47,237 nucleotides of DNA from the IMG/VR virus record IMGVR_UViG_3300009154_000086, positions 1 to 47,237 of that record; one strand, given 5' to 3'. How positions within the stretch are numbered: position 1 is the stretch's first letter; the number at the start of each line of letters is the position of its first letter. The notes below the pieces were generated by a model. The model made no database searches. It had not been told where the DNA came from and worked only from the letters and a program-made list of their open reading frames with translations. The translations under genes and the position numbers were made by a program. Shown one piece after another: positions 6,193 through 15,664 of the stretch. The stretch is from a virus.

Positions 6193-6549
6193 ATGAAGCT
6201 TATTACGCCTCTTCTTAGAATACAGAACCAGTTAAGAGTTTTTCACTGGCAGACAACAAGCTACGCTCAACATAAGGCCTTTGGTAAGGCGTATGAAGAG
6301 CTTGATGAGTTGTTTGATACTTTTGTTGAGGTATTTACAGGTAAGTATGGTAGGTCAAAAGCTAGCTTACACTATACCATTGAACTTGATAATTTAGACG
6401 ATAATTTTCTTAATGTTATTGATTCATATGTTGAATTCATGAAAGATTTAGATAATCAATTAGATATTAAAGATACAGACTTATTAAACATAAGAGATGA
6501 GATACTAGGTGTACTCAATCGACTCAAATACCTGCTTTCACTGAAATAA
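6193..6549 (+). CDS. DUF5856-type, Dps/ferritin-like helical protein
   Basis: 118 aa, all helical. The segment LRVFHWQTTSYAQHKAFG (residues 14-31) followed by AYEELDELFDTFVEVF closely resembles the HW-x(n)-H-x(n)-E pattern of Dps and ferritin-like helices, and the small phage family DUF5856 as I remember it. In Dps this helix carries iron ligands (His, Asp/Glu). Whether iron is bound here is unknown; the chain is shorter than Dps (about 160 aa). A late-type promoter box at 5 nt suggests late expression. Family call from memory, moderately sure. Confidence 0.65.
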   Translation: MKLITPLLRIQNQLRVFHWQTTSYAQHKAFGKAYEELDELFDTFVEVFTGKYGRSKASLHYTIELDNLDDNFLNVIDSYVEFMKDLDNQLDIKDTDLLNIRDEILGVLNRLKYLLSLK

Positions 6550-6570
6550 CAATTTGCGTGATTAATTGTT
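6548..6570. terminator. Weak inverted repeat between convergent genes
   Basis: AACAATT at 6548-6554 and AATTGTT at 6564-6570 form a 7-bp AT-rich stem with a 9-nt loop, placed exactly at the meeting point of convergent genes. No T tract of useful length follows on either strand, so any terminator activity is doubtful. Confidence 0.25.
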
Positions 6571-9500
6571 TGGGTTATAACCAAATGTAAATGTGTTATC
6601 AGAAGCGTTAAAATAACCTGCTGCAGATCCTAGGGTGGTGTATGTTTCAAGATATGGGCTACCTTGTGGATTGCCAAACGTTATATCGTAAACATTTGAT
6701 GCAGGCTTGTGTAGTGTGCATGTAATGTTTTGCACGGTATTATTGACGTAGCGGAAGCGAGTAGTAACAAGATAGAAGCAATCAGCTGTATCTTTGGCCA
6801 TGTAAGTGAGTGTATAGTACCCCGTTTCATTGCTAAAGTTTAAAATTGGTTTTTCAATCTTTACGATATTAAGCTCAATATCTCTACCAAAGAGAGAAAA
6901 TACACTTAGATCATCAAATGTTAATGCTTCTGTTGCTTTAAGAGGGTATATTTGACTTACCTGCTGGTCGTTGAGGTCTATTCTGTAAATAACAGGGTAT
7001 ATAGTTTTATAATTTGAAGCACTTAAACTGTCTATCAGAAGAGTTGTTTTACAAAAAGTAAGTATTTTATTTTTTTCATCAAACCAGACAGTTGAAAACT
7101 TTTCAAGCTCCGGTACCGCCCCACGAAGGAACGTTCTGTATTCTCTTACCGAGCCAGTAGGACGAGTTAGCTCAAAGTCGTAACGTATTTTATCAAATAA
7201 CAAATAATTTTCTGTTTCAAACTGAACAGTGTCATAATATACATCAAAGTTAATAAGTTTTGTATTTATTTCAGTCTTAATGTCGTTAGAGTAGTTAACA
7301 AACACAGCACTTAATGCAGTAGATACTGGGCTTATGATAGTACTATTAGCATTTCTAAAATATAGATTACCGTATTGTATATTTCTTGTGTAATAAATAG
7401 GTAATTTTGCTGAAGCTGTCTCAAGAGCTGTTGCGTCAACGAGTGTATTTTTATTGTCGACTCGTATGTCCTTAAAATTAGAAGGCTCTGTATATGAATA
7501 TGTATATACACCAAGATTGCATGGTTCAGCATCTAGTGAATCAACCCAAAAATCACCTCCATCATAATTACGTGCATTATTAAAAAATGGATCTATACTA
7601 AAATCCGCACGGTATGTGAAGTTTGCTACTTTATACGGAGCATTAGGTGCTGGTGCACCGTCAGCTAATTCATCATAGTAGAGTTGATTTGTGTCGGGGT
7701 TATATATCAAGCCGTTGTCGCTTGATATATCGGGAAGCTTACCATTACGGGGACCGACAAAGTATAACCCATCCTTAGTCTTGCAGGTATACGTTGTTAC
7801 GTCGTAAGATTCAAATATATCACTATATTGATAGTTATTAGCGAAGTTATATGATATAAGTTTTACAGGTAATCCACCATCACTAAAGCTTCCGGGTGTT
7901 GATACGCTTGTTTTTAATATAATACCTGAAAAGGTATAGTCACCTCGAGTACCTATTGTATTGTAATCAAAATTATATCCTTGACCCCATAATGTGTCAA
8001 GAAAAGTATATCCGTCGAGTATATAATTTATGAATACTGGTGCAGTCGCGGTAAATGATAATAATTTTTTAGTGCTGTCTTTATATAGACCGTATTCATT
8101 ACCGTAAATGTCGCTCTTGTATTGAACTAAAGTTTTATTTAACGGAAGCAGTGTTTGTTCACGAGATTCTATAGGGTATTGACTTATTAACGTTAGTGGA
8201 TACACGTCAGGGTTATTCCATATAGTGTTCATATCTCCTGTAAAGAAGTCTTGTGAATCGATATAACGCGAAAGACCAAAATTTGTATAGTTAAGGGTTT
8301 GTTCTCTTGACTGATACGCTCTAAATGTTTGGAAATACGGGCTTGTTATAATATCGCCCGCTCTGTACTGATTTGAAAAATCTATTTTATTAAAATAATT
8401 TTCTTCAAAGAAAGAAAGAGGTGTTTGAAAGTCGAGCTTTGAATTTCCAGAAATATTACCGTACTTTGAAGGATCTGGAAAATAATATACTGTATTAGGT
8501 TGTAGATTATTTACATTTACATTTGCTGTAAAGTTAAAACTGGTATAATTTAATAATCCTATTTTATCGGGTTTAAAAAATAAGCCTATATCTCTTCCTG
8601 TCTTTAAAAACTCCTGACTCGGTACAGCAGCGATAGAAGGATAGCGTTTGTTTAAAATATTAGCAAATTCACTATCAGCAGTAAAGAGTTGACCTGATGT
8701 ATATGTCGTCGTGGTGGATGAGGTAACAATATAATAAAAATCTGTTCCTATATATTTGGTTATTTCTTGTGAATTCGCGTTAATATTTAAAGAATTAACA
8801 TTACCGTCATTTACTGTTGTAATAAAGTCACGGTCTTTGAGTAGGTTTAGCTGACTAGAATTTACTAAAGGGTCGATAGTAAAATTATTATCGAGCTCTA
8901 CAAGATAGAATGGGTATGAGAGAATGGCCTTTAAAACACTTTGATTGAGATCTAAAAAGAGATACGGGTCAATATCGTTTTGATTCAATGAAAACGTATC
9001 ATGCCTTAAATCACCTGTAGCATTATATGCTGATGCTGGAAGAGTTGGACTTAAATCATAGTAATCAGTGTAAGTATCGTATAGGTCTTCAACGTTAACA
9101 ACAATATTGTTGCGTATATCCGATAGAGATAAGTTCAGCGTACTGAATAAATCAACGAGATCCTGTGCTTGCAAGGCCTTAGCTAAAGAAGTGTAGATTA
9201 TATCCTCAATACCTGTATTAGATCCTTTAAGATTATAACTTATAGCTGCTGACTGCACCTCGTCTCTCAATCCACTATAATAGAGACATATATCTTTAAT
9301 CTTTTTTGCAAAAAAAGGAACGGCGATTGCTAAATCTCTCTTGTTTGTAATATCAAGATTTTTTAAATAGCGTTTTTCGTCAGTTGTAGTATAGTTGACT
9401 ACGATGTCGTTAATTAAATTCGTATAGTAATTTTGTATAACACCGGCAGACGCTTCGTGATTTATGTTTTTTGCTGCATACCAGTTGTTAAGATATGACT

Positions 9501-9666
9501 GGTATCTTCTAAGATAATTACTTGTTGTTGTAAAAAGCTCGGTATTATGTTTTAACCACTCTGTAAACGTCAAGGGTTGTAGCCTGTCTACAGAGTTTAC
9601 CACAGGGGCGAGCGCTGTTATTGAATTATTCAGCCTCTCGTCTATAAATTGCAATGCGTCGGCCAT
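6562..9666 (-). CDS. Large virion structural protein at the baseplate wedge position (1034 aa)
   Basis: 1034 aa. The N-terminal 200 residues are helical (NNWYAAKNINHEAS, RDEVQSAAISYNLKG). The rest is Asn/Tyr/Thr/Ser-rich beta structure typical of phage tail-periphery proteins, with no enzyme motif seen. It is the last gene of the run gp25 - gp6 - PKD/propeller - this gene. In T4, gp6 is followed by the wedge proteins gp7 (1032 aa) and gp8, so by position and size this is a wedge or fibre-network component. Sequence similarity to gp7 was not recognised. A GTTAAATA box lies 5 nt before its ATG. Confidence 0.65.
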   Translation of the reverse strand: MADALQFIDERLNNSITALAPVVNSVDRLQPLTFTEWLKHNTELFTTTSNYLRRYQSYLNNWYAAKNINHEASAGVIQNYYTNLINDIVVNYTTTDEKRYLKNLDITNKRDLAIAVPFFAKKIKDICLYYSGLRDEVQSAAISYNLKGSNTGIEDIIYTSLAKALQAQDLVDLFSTLNLSLSDIRNNIVVNVEDLYDTYTDYYDLSPTLPASAYNATGDLRHDTFSLNQNDIDPYLFLDLNQSVLKAILSYPFYLVELDNNFTIDPLVNSSQLNLLKDRDFITTVNDGNVNSLNINANSQEITKYIGTDFYYIVTSSTTTTYTSGQLFTADSEFANILNKRYPSIAAVPSQEFLKTGRDIGLFFKPDKIGLLNYTSFNFTANVNVNNLQPNTVYYFPDPSKYGNISGNSKLDFQTPLSFFEENYFNKIDFSNQYRAGDIITSPYFQTFRAYQSREQTLNYTNFGLSRYIDSQDFFTGDMNTIWNNPDVYPLTLISQYPIESREQTLLPLNKTLVQYKSDIYGNEYGLYKDSTKKLLSFTATAPVFINYILDGYTFLDTLWGQGYNFDYNTIGTRGDYTFSGIILKTSVSTPGSFSDGGLPVKLISYNFANNYQYSDIFESYDVTTYTCKTKDGLYFVGPRNGKLPDISSDNGLIYNPDTNQLYYDELADGAPAPNAPYKVANFTYRADFSIDPFFNNARNYDGGDFWVDSLDAEPCNLGVYTYSYTEPSNFKDIRVDNKNTLVDATALETASAKLPIYYTRNIQYGNLYFRNANSTIISPVSTALSAVFVNYSNDIKTEINTKLINFDVYYDTVQFETENYLLFDKIRYDFELTRPTGSVREYRTFLRGAVPELEKFSTVWFDEKNKILTFCKTTLLIDSLSASNYKTIYPVIYRIDLNDQQVSQIYPLKATEALTFDDLSVFSLFGRDIELNIVKIEKPILNFSNETGYYTLTYMAKDTADCFYLVTTRFRYVNNTVQNITCTLHKPASNVYDITFGNPQGSPYLETYTTLGSAAGYFNASDNTFTFGYNPNN

Positions 9667-9671
9667 ATTAG

Positions 9672-9679
9672 TATTTAAC
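9672..9679 (-). promoter_or_regulatory. Late-promoter-like box GTTAAATA, 1034 aa gene
   Basis: On the minus strand GTTAAATA ends exactly 5 nt before the ATG at 9664-9666. Confidence 0.4.
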
Positions 9680-9684
9680 TATAA

Positions 9685-12600
9685 TTAGCTATTATAGGTT
9701 ATATTTGCAGCGGAGGTAAAAAGTCGGAAACCCTTTGTCAATTCATAGCTAAGAATATTTTGCATAATGCCTTCGTCAGCGCTCCAGGTTGTATATGAAC
9801 TGTTTTGTGGTGTTAGTGTTGTTAAATCACTGTCCCAGTCAATAATATTGTCGTAATACATATTATTAAAAACGGGATTATATGAATAAAACTCGTAATA
9901 CACACTAATATCTATTCCGGTAATATTATCAGGTGCTATTAACCCCCATCCCCAATCAGGTGTATATGCTGACAGTGGAATTCCCGTTATAGAACCGCTT
10001 ATTGTTATAAGATCCTCTATATCAGGTATATAGTTTGTATTAATAATCTTATATGTGTTTGAGAACAATTCTTTTGCAACAATAGGTATACCGTAAGGGC
10101 TTATTATTCCGGTTAAAATATCGATTTTAGAATTAAGATTAATGCCGTACTCGTCATTGGGAAATGTTGTGCCGCGGTTATCAAAATTTAACGCATATTT
10201 ATTTTGTGTTCCCCAGAGAATTCGCTGTTTTATTGATAATAAATCTACAAGACGTTTTAATTGAGGAGGATACAAATAATTATATTCCTCGAAATCCAGA
10301 GTTAATTCATTGCAGAGTGAAAGCAATGCATCGACATTAACTTTATCAACGTCAGAGCGGTTATTAACAAAATTTGCTACTTTCTCATGAACCGTCTTAC
10401 CGAGCTCATAGGGCTGTGCGCTTAGTCCACCGAGAATAACGCCTAAGAATTGATCAAAAAACACTTCTTTATCTAAAAGAGATTCTTGAAAGCGTAGAGA
10501 ATTATAATACCCGGCGGCGTCCCAGCCCTCGTTAACTTTAGAAATGCTAAATTTACCAGAGCTTGGGTGTATGTTAAATATATTCGATGCCCCTGTAATG
10601 GTTCTTGTTGTGCTTGCTCTGGTAGCGTATTTGTTTATCCACTTATAGCCATTCCAGTCGCCTATTGCTTGAAACTCTTGCATACCATCGCTATACTGAC
10701 CAGGCGGTATGCCGGGTAAGCCTGCTGCAGGATATTCAAGGTCTACGCTTGTTATATACTCAAAAAAATCACGAGGTGGTTTATCTCCATCAATTATATA
10801 AAGTTTTTTATCAAAATTATTAATAACCCAGATATAGTTTGACGTATCACACGTCAAACCTCCAATGCTGCAAATATAATTAGTTTTATTTGTACCACGA
10901 CCGGCTATATAATCAGCTCTTTTATTAGTTATGCCGTCAATTTTAGTTATTGTTTCTTTATTATGCGCAACCCAGGCGTTTTGATGACCATCAACAGTAA
11001 TATTACCTATTTGCTTAAAACCTGATAAAGGGAACCCGTCAATTAAATCACCGTTAGTGTTGAATTTATATAGATAGTCGTTAAAGGAGTCGAATGTAGA
11101 TCCTTGATTGTTGTGATTAACAGCTGTTACCCAGACATTTTTATTTCTGTCAACACATATTTCATCTGGAGTTATACCGTCTGGAAATTGTACTTCAGTT
11201 ATCGTTTCAGCAGCGGTAGTATAATTATTGTTACCACGGTATTTTATGAGATAATTGAAATTAGGGTGCGAATACGCAATCCAAACGTTATTTTCTACGT
11301 CTGTATCTATAGATGAGGGTAAAAATAAGTTTTCACCGGCGAATCCGTCTTGACTTATATAATCAGAACTTAGCGTATAGCTATAATTCGCTGCTGTTGG
11401 AGAGGCTGTAAATGTAACAGCACCTATGCTTGTATCAATTTTTATTGCTGTACCGCTCTCGAGAAGAGTAACCCATACATTTTCATCGCCATCAAGAGTG
11501 ATGTTATTTGGCGCAGCTGCAGGAAGTATATTATTTGTTGCTGTGGATCTATAGTCAATAGATACAATTTGATTATTAAATAATGTAGGTGTTGCAGAAA
11601 GAGTATAATAGTCAGAAAGCAAGTTGCCGTACATATCGTATTTGACAATTTTATCATTAATAGCGTCAGCAAACCAAGTTTGATAATCGTTGTTACTCCC
11701 TTCCGTACCAGCGGGTGAAACAGCGATTGCGTAGATGTTTCTATTGTCATTAACCGAAAGAGTGGAATCATTATTAGCAAGGGTTATATATTTTGACCCA
11801 TTCATACCGTTATAATATTCTTGTCTTAGAATTCTTAAAGCTGAATTATATTGAGGAATAGCTACCCAACCAACAAGCGCATCTTTTTGATAGTGAGCGG
11901 GCTCTAAAACAGTGACTGATGCAGTGAGTACGCAGTTTTCGGATGATTGTGTAGGTATAAAATAGCCCTTATAAAAAGCTCCAAGCGATTGTGGTGCTCC
12001 CGGTACAAAATCTTCATAATATGTAACTCCGTCAAGTGGTACGTATGTGTTTCCGCTTAGTGTTATAATAGATGTCTGTACATCATAGTATAAAGAAGGT
12101 TGAGATGCTGTGTTTTTTGTAATAGAAGAAGAAAGAGGTGGATAATTTTTTGTAGTAAATCCGTCTTTATCTTTAAATTTAATAACATAGGGTATCTCTG
12201 TGTCTTGCCAGCTAATACTAGGTATATTAAATTTCGTAGTAGATAGTGTTCCTTCTCCATCTATTCCTGTTGTAGTAATAGATAGCCGATCGGCAACATT
12301 ATACCTTATTTTAACACTTGGAAAAACAGCCGGGTCAAGATTTTGTAATCCCTGTATTGGGTAATCAACATATTCAAACGTATTCATCTTTTGTGTATAC
12401 GCATCGTTAAATTTTGAGCTATCTATTGTAGCAAAAAGAAATACAGGATTGCTTTCTGTCGTAAGATTTCCAGGTCTATCGTCGGTATACCAGACCTGAC
12501 ATGTCCCGGTTATACCAGCCAATACACTTCCTGAAGCAATCTGTGAGCATTGTTGGATTTGATTATTTTGTATATTAACGTAAATTTCCGTCTGTGTTGC

Positions 12601-13224
12601 TGTGAGACTCTCTATTTCAAGATATTCAATGTCACCGGTACTAGTAATGTTTTGTCTATAAAACCGACTAAGGGAACGCAGGTGATCCCATTTATCTGTT
12701 ATATCTAAAGGTGTATAATTATAATCTCCTCTCGCGCCTGATGCGTATAAATTAATAGTATAGCCGGTGGCGCTTAGGGCAGAATAGTTTTGCCAGCTAC
12801 TATATACGTCAATATATAAAGGGTCAAGCAATCTACCTGCTGGCACGTCGTATATGAGCCCCTTATAGTCACGGAAAGATATTTGCGAGGAGATATAGTC
12901 GTATACCTGAATGGTTCTAGTATAAAGACTATCATATGCGTTACCGTAATTGTCGTAAACAGTTAACGTCACAGTGTATTGACCTGGCCATTTATAAACG
13001 TGTTTCGGTCTTAAGTCGGTTGAAAAAGAACCATCGCCGAAATCCCAACGTATATTTTTATTCGATATGCTATAAATTGAGTTCGCTGAAAGAAGCGAGG
13101 ATGTAGTAAAATCCGGTACAAATTGTAAGGGTGTGTTTTCTAGTGTAAATGCAGATAATGTATTCGTACCAGTAAAATCTAGTACGTCAAAATAAACATA
13201 TGTATTGTTAACATTGTATGACAT
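9685..13224 (-). CDS. Virion protein with PKD domain and beta-propeller (1179 aa)
   Basis: 1179 aa. A PKD-type Ig-like domain spans about residues 30-108, with the hallmark WDFGDGS (60-66) and HVYKWPGQYTVTLTVYD (75-91). Residues about 495-812 form a beta-propeller of the NHL/Vgb type: the strand motif D-x(4)-VW[VI] recurs at 578-585, 642-649, 691-699, 744-752 and 792-800, each followed by a KxD/KY strand. The C-terminal 350 residues include a helical stretch (950-1010). Start overlaps the gp6 stop by 1 nt (TAATG). By position it replaces T4 gp7/gp8 in the wedge; PKD and propeller modules suggest protein or glycan binding at the baseplate edge. Function is inferred from domains and context. 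Confidence 0.75.
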   Translation of the reverse strand: MSYNVNNTYVYFDVLDFTGTNTLSAFTLENTPLQFVPDFTTSSLLSANSIYSISNKNIRWDFGDGSFSTDLRPKHVYKWPGQYTVTLTVYDNYGNAYDSLYTRTIQVYDYISSQISFRDYKGLIYDVPAGRLLDPLYIDVYSSWQNYSALSATGYTINLYASGARGDYNYTPLDITDKWDHLRSLSRFYRQNITSTGDIEYLEIESLTATQTEIYVNIQNNQIQQCSQIASGSVLAGITGTCQVWYTDDRPGNLTTESNPVFLFATIDSSKFNDAYTQKMNTFEYVDYPIQGLQNLDPAVFPSVKIRYNVADRLSITTTGIDGEGTLSTTKFNIPSISWQDTEIPYVIKFKDKDGFTTKNYPPLSSSITKNTASQPSLYYDVQTSIITLSGNTYVPLDGVTYYEDFVPGAPQSLGAFYKGYFIPTQSSENCVLTASVTVLEPAHYQKDALVGWVAIPQYNSALRILRQEYYNGMNGSKYITLANNDSTLSVNDNRNIYAIAVSPAGTEGSNNDYQTWFADAINDKIVKYDMYGNLLSDYYTLSATPTLFNNQIVSIDYRSTATNNILPAAAPNNITLDGDENVWVTLLESGTAIKIDTSIGAVTFTASPTAANYSYTLSSDYISQDGFAGENLFLPSSIDTDVENNVWIAYSHPNFNYLIKYRGNNNYTTAAETITEVQFPDGITPDEICVDRNKNVWVTAVNHNNQGSTFDSFNDYLYKFNTNGDLIDGFPLSGFKQIGNITVDGHQNAWVAHNKETITKIDGITNKRADYIAGRGTNKTNYICSIGGLTCDTSNYIWVINNFDKKLYIIDGDKPPRDFFEYITSVDLEYPAAGLPGIPPGQYSDGMQEFQAIGDWNGYKWINKYATRASTTRTITGASNIFNIHPSSGKFSISKVNEGWDAAGYYNSLRFQESLLDKEVFFDQFLGVILGGLSAQPYELGKTVHEKVANFVNNRSDVDKVNVDALLSLCNELTLDFEEYNYLYPPQLKRLVDLLSIKQRILWGTQNKYALNFDNRGTTFPNDEYGINLNSKIDILTGIISPYGIPIVAKELFSNTYKIINTNYIPDIEDLITISGSITGIPLSAYTPDWGWGLIAPDNITGIDISVYYEFYSYNPVFNNMYYDNIIDWDSDLTTLTPQNSSYTTWSADEGIMQNILSYELTKGFRLFTSAANITYNS

Positions 13225-15083
13225 TAGTACTCTCTAGTCAGTGTTTGTATGGAAGGTGTTACAACTGCTATCTTTTTAGCAAAATCAAGACTGTTTTTTA
13301 GATATGGAAATTTAAAAAACGGTAATTTTATATCTTGTGTATAAATGTTAATATCATCGTATGGGTAGACTGGATTGTATAATAAAAGACTGATACCAGG
13401 CACGGTGTAGAGTTGTCCGTTAATTGTGCGTTGTGTTGATACTCCTGTTACACCTTCAATCGCTAGAATTTGATTTGTCAAATCTGTGATGCTAACAAGT
13501 AGCCCGAGGTTGTCTTTCGTTGTAGCAAAATAGTTTGTAATTGTTGAGGCGACTAATTGACTTAAAAGAGTTGCGTCTTTTTTTGAGGTAACGGACCGAT
13601 TTATGACGAGAGTTGTTTCATCTCCAATGCTTGGTGTGAGTTGCTCTGTGGTTGCATGTACGCCTAGATTCACTTCTACATATACAGGGTCATTAACAAT
13701 CAGCTCAGCGGTCGTTAATTTTACATCTTGCAGGTCATTAAGGATGAGCTGCTTCTGCGCGCTATTTAAATAATTAGTTCTCGTAGTGAGAGAGGATGTT
13801 TTTACAAGCTTAGGTACAGCGTAGATATAGACGTTGTTAAAGTTGCTTGTGTCGGCAAATTTTACTTGATTGAATAGTACGCGAGATTCTGTATTTGGCT
13901 TAGTTACACCAAGATCAAAGTAATATTTTAAATGGCCTGATACATAATCCCAGTTATTTACAACCTGAGTTGAGGCTATAATATTACTATAATTTTTATT
14001 AATGTAATTAGTAAAATCATCGGAAGTGATTAAACGGTATTGGCTTCTAAATGTGTTAGGTGCATTTGCTTTAATGCTTTCAACGCTTTCTCGTTCAACA
14101 AATTTTGTAGAAGTTTCTATATTTGAGAATGTAATGTTTTTAGCTTCACTGGTAGTGATAAGTTTTACATTAGGGGAAATCGTGTCAGCTTTAATTGAAT
14201 TAAATCTAGCAGTACTAAAGAAAAAGAGAGACTTATTATCTAGAAGACCAGGTCCTATTTCTCCTTGTGAGCCGTTAGACTGGATATAATAAACAGCAAC
14301 CTCTGACCCTATGTCTAGTTGCTTACCTGTGATATTATTGCCAAACTTAATTTCGTATCTGCCGTTTTCATTTAATCGTATTTCGTATTTTGTAGCGTTA
14401 GATTTTTCTAAAAACAGCGATTGTGTTGATGTCCATTTTTCCCACTTTGAGCCTGCAGCGCTACTCCTGACATACACGTCGATGTTAAAATGGTCGAGTA
14501 TTACGTTAATTCCGTTTGTATCGACAACTACTAGGGTAAGAATCTCGAAAGGCGCGCCAGTTGCAAAATAAGATGGATATTCAGTGTATGAGCCTTGATA
14601 TAATAAATTGTTGTCCTGTAGGTCGGTTAATGTTGCTTGTTCGGCTGTTGGTTTTGTAAAGGTTATGTCGGAATTAAATGAGTATGCTGCACCATTAATA
14701 TTAAAATAAGAGTAGCGAGGAATTGTATAGGTATTTGCTGCTAAATTAGAGCTGCCTTTCGCCTTAAAAGGTAAAATTGCTGTTTGTGATCCAATAGGTT
14801 TGTAGCCTATCAACTTAACAATTTTGTTAATATTTTCGTAGAGCTCTGCAGTTGTAAAAGTGCTCTCTGCACTTGTTCTGTTTAAATAAAATAATAGAAC
14901 GTGATATGAGTAAGCAATAATATCAATTATTGACGAAAGATTGCTTCCCTCAAAGCTTTGATCTGTGTAGTTTCCGGTGGAGTTTAAGCGTTTAATTATT
15001 AAGTTCTTTAAACTCAGGGCATCGAAAGCAGCGTACCCGTCAACAGGTAAATTAAAGTCGTTATATTGATTATTAGTAGCCAT
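13224..15083 (-). CDS. 6: Baseplate wedge protein, T4 gp6 / baseplate J-like
   Basis: 619 aa (T4 gp6 is 660). The N-terminal region has the gp6/J pattern: NLPVDGYAAFDALSLKNLII, then DQSFEGSNLSSIIDIIAYSYHVLLFYLNRTSAESTF, where a DxxYEGSN-like loop is followed by the helix that packs wedge dimers. The C-terminal part contains the VxGVxG-like strand (AIEGVTGVSTQRT) typical of baseplate J proteins. gp6 dimers form the ring around the central hub. Gene order gp25 - gp6 is the normal T4-type order. Confidence 0.85.
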   Translation of the reverse strand: MATNNQYNDFNLPVDGYAAFDALSLKNLIIKRLNSTGNYTDQSFEGSNLSSIIDIIAYSYHVLLFYLNRTSAESTFTTAELYENINKIVKLIGYKPIGSQTAILPFKAKGSSNLAANTYTIPRYSYFNINGAAYSFNSDITFTKPTAEQATLTDLQDNNLLYQGSYTEYPSYFATGAPFEILTLVVVDTNGINVILDHFNIDVYVRSSAAGSKWEKWTSTQSLFLEKSNATKYEIRLNENGRYEIKFGNNITGKQLDIGSEVAVYYIQSNGSQGEIGPGLLDNKSLFFFSTARFNSIKADTISPNVKLITTSEAKNITFSNIETSTKFVERESVESIKANAPNTFRSQYRLITSDDFTNYINKNYSNIIASTQVVNNWDYVSGHLKYYFDLGVTKPNTESRVLFNQVKFADTSNFNNVYIYAVPKLVKTSSLTTRTNYLNSAQKQLILNDLQDVKLTTAELIVNDPVYVEVNLGVHATTEQLTPSIGDETTLVINRSVTSKKDATLLSQLVASTITNYFATTKDNLGLLVSITDLTNQILAIEGVTGVSTQRTINGQLYTVPGISLLLYNPVYPYDDINIYTQDIKLPFFKFPYLKNSLDFAKKIAVVTPSIQTLTREY

Positions 15084-15087
15084 GAGA

Positions 15088-15594
15088 TTAAGAAATAAAA
15101 TTAAATCCTGAAGTACTTAATGTACCAGCAAGTTGAAAGCTAGAATTCTTAAGTGTGGGTATGGTAAATACTATCGTTATTGAGTATTGTTGATTTTCTG
15201 GCTCAGCCATGACTCGTACCTTTTTGAGAGTTACTCTCGGTTCGAACGTCGTAACACCGCTTACAATTTGATTACCGATAAGGTTCGCTATATCCTCATC
15301 ACACACTTCAAACACATATTGCATTAAATTTAATCCAAAATATGGATTTAAAATTTTTTGTCCAGGAATGGTTGTGAATAAATTTTTAAGAGAGTTTTTT
15401 ATAGCTCCTATGTCATAATCAGAAATAATATCAATAATTTCTTTATCTCTTAAAAGCTCATTACTCTGTGTATATGCACCGAACGGTGATTTACCGTAAA
15501 TAGGAGTGAAATCGAGATGTAAGTCACTGTATGTATAGCCGCTATCAAGAATTGCGGGTTTCTCGGTAAGAGATTGTAGTTTAATAGATGCCAC
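15088..15594 (-). CDS. 25: Baseplate wedge protein, GPW/gp25 family
   Basis: 168 aa starting with GTG at 15592-15594. The family core is visible: SDLHLDFTP, then AIKNSLKNLFTTIPGQKILNPYFGLNL (residues about 66-92), which matches the gp25 pattern of an N-S-L-x-N-L-x-T-x-P-G-E-R-x-x-P-x-x-G region, and a C-terminal beta pair. gp25 is the conserved wedge protein that primes sheath assembly and contacts gp6 and gp53. A perfect TATAAATA lies 5 nt before the GTG, so this is the head of the wedge operon. Confidence 0.88.
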   Translation of the reverse strand: MASIKLQSLTEKPAILDSGYTYSDLHLDFTPIYGKSPFGAYTQSNELLRDKEIIDIISDYDIGAIKNSLKNLFTTIPGQKILNPYFGLNLMQYVFEVCDEDIANLIGNQIVSGVTTFEPRVTLKKVRVMAEPENQQYSITIVFTIPTLKNSSFQLAGTLSTSGFNFIS

Positions 15595-15599
15595 ATATA

Positions 15600-15607
15600 T
15601 ATTTATA
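15600..15607 (-). promoter_or_regulatory. Perfect T4-type late promoter box TATAAATA, wedge operon
   Basis: Minus-strand TATAAATA ends exactly 5 nt before the GTG of gp25. It faces the plus-strand box at 15650-15657, so this 70-nt gap is a divergent late promoter region. Confidence 0.6.
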
Positions 15608-15649
15608 AAGGTTTCTTGGTTTCAATAATTGGTTTATCAATACAAGGAC

Positions 15650-15657
15650 AATAAATA
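15650..15657 (+). promoter_or_regulatory. Late-promoter-like box AATAAATA, 199 aa gene
   Basis: AATAAATA ends 7 nt before the ATG at 15665. Confidence 0.45.
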
Positions 15658-15664
15658 ATAATAG

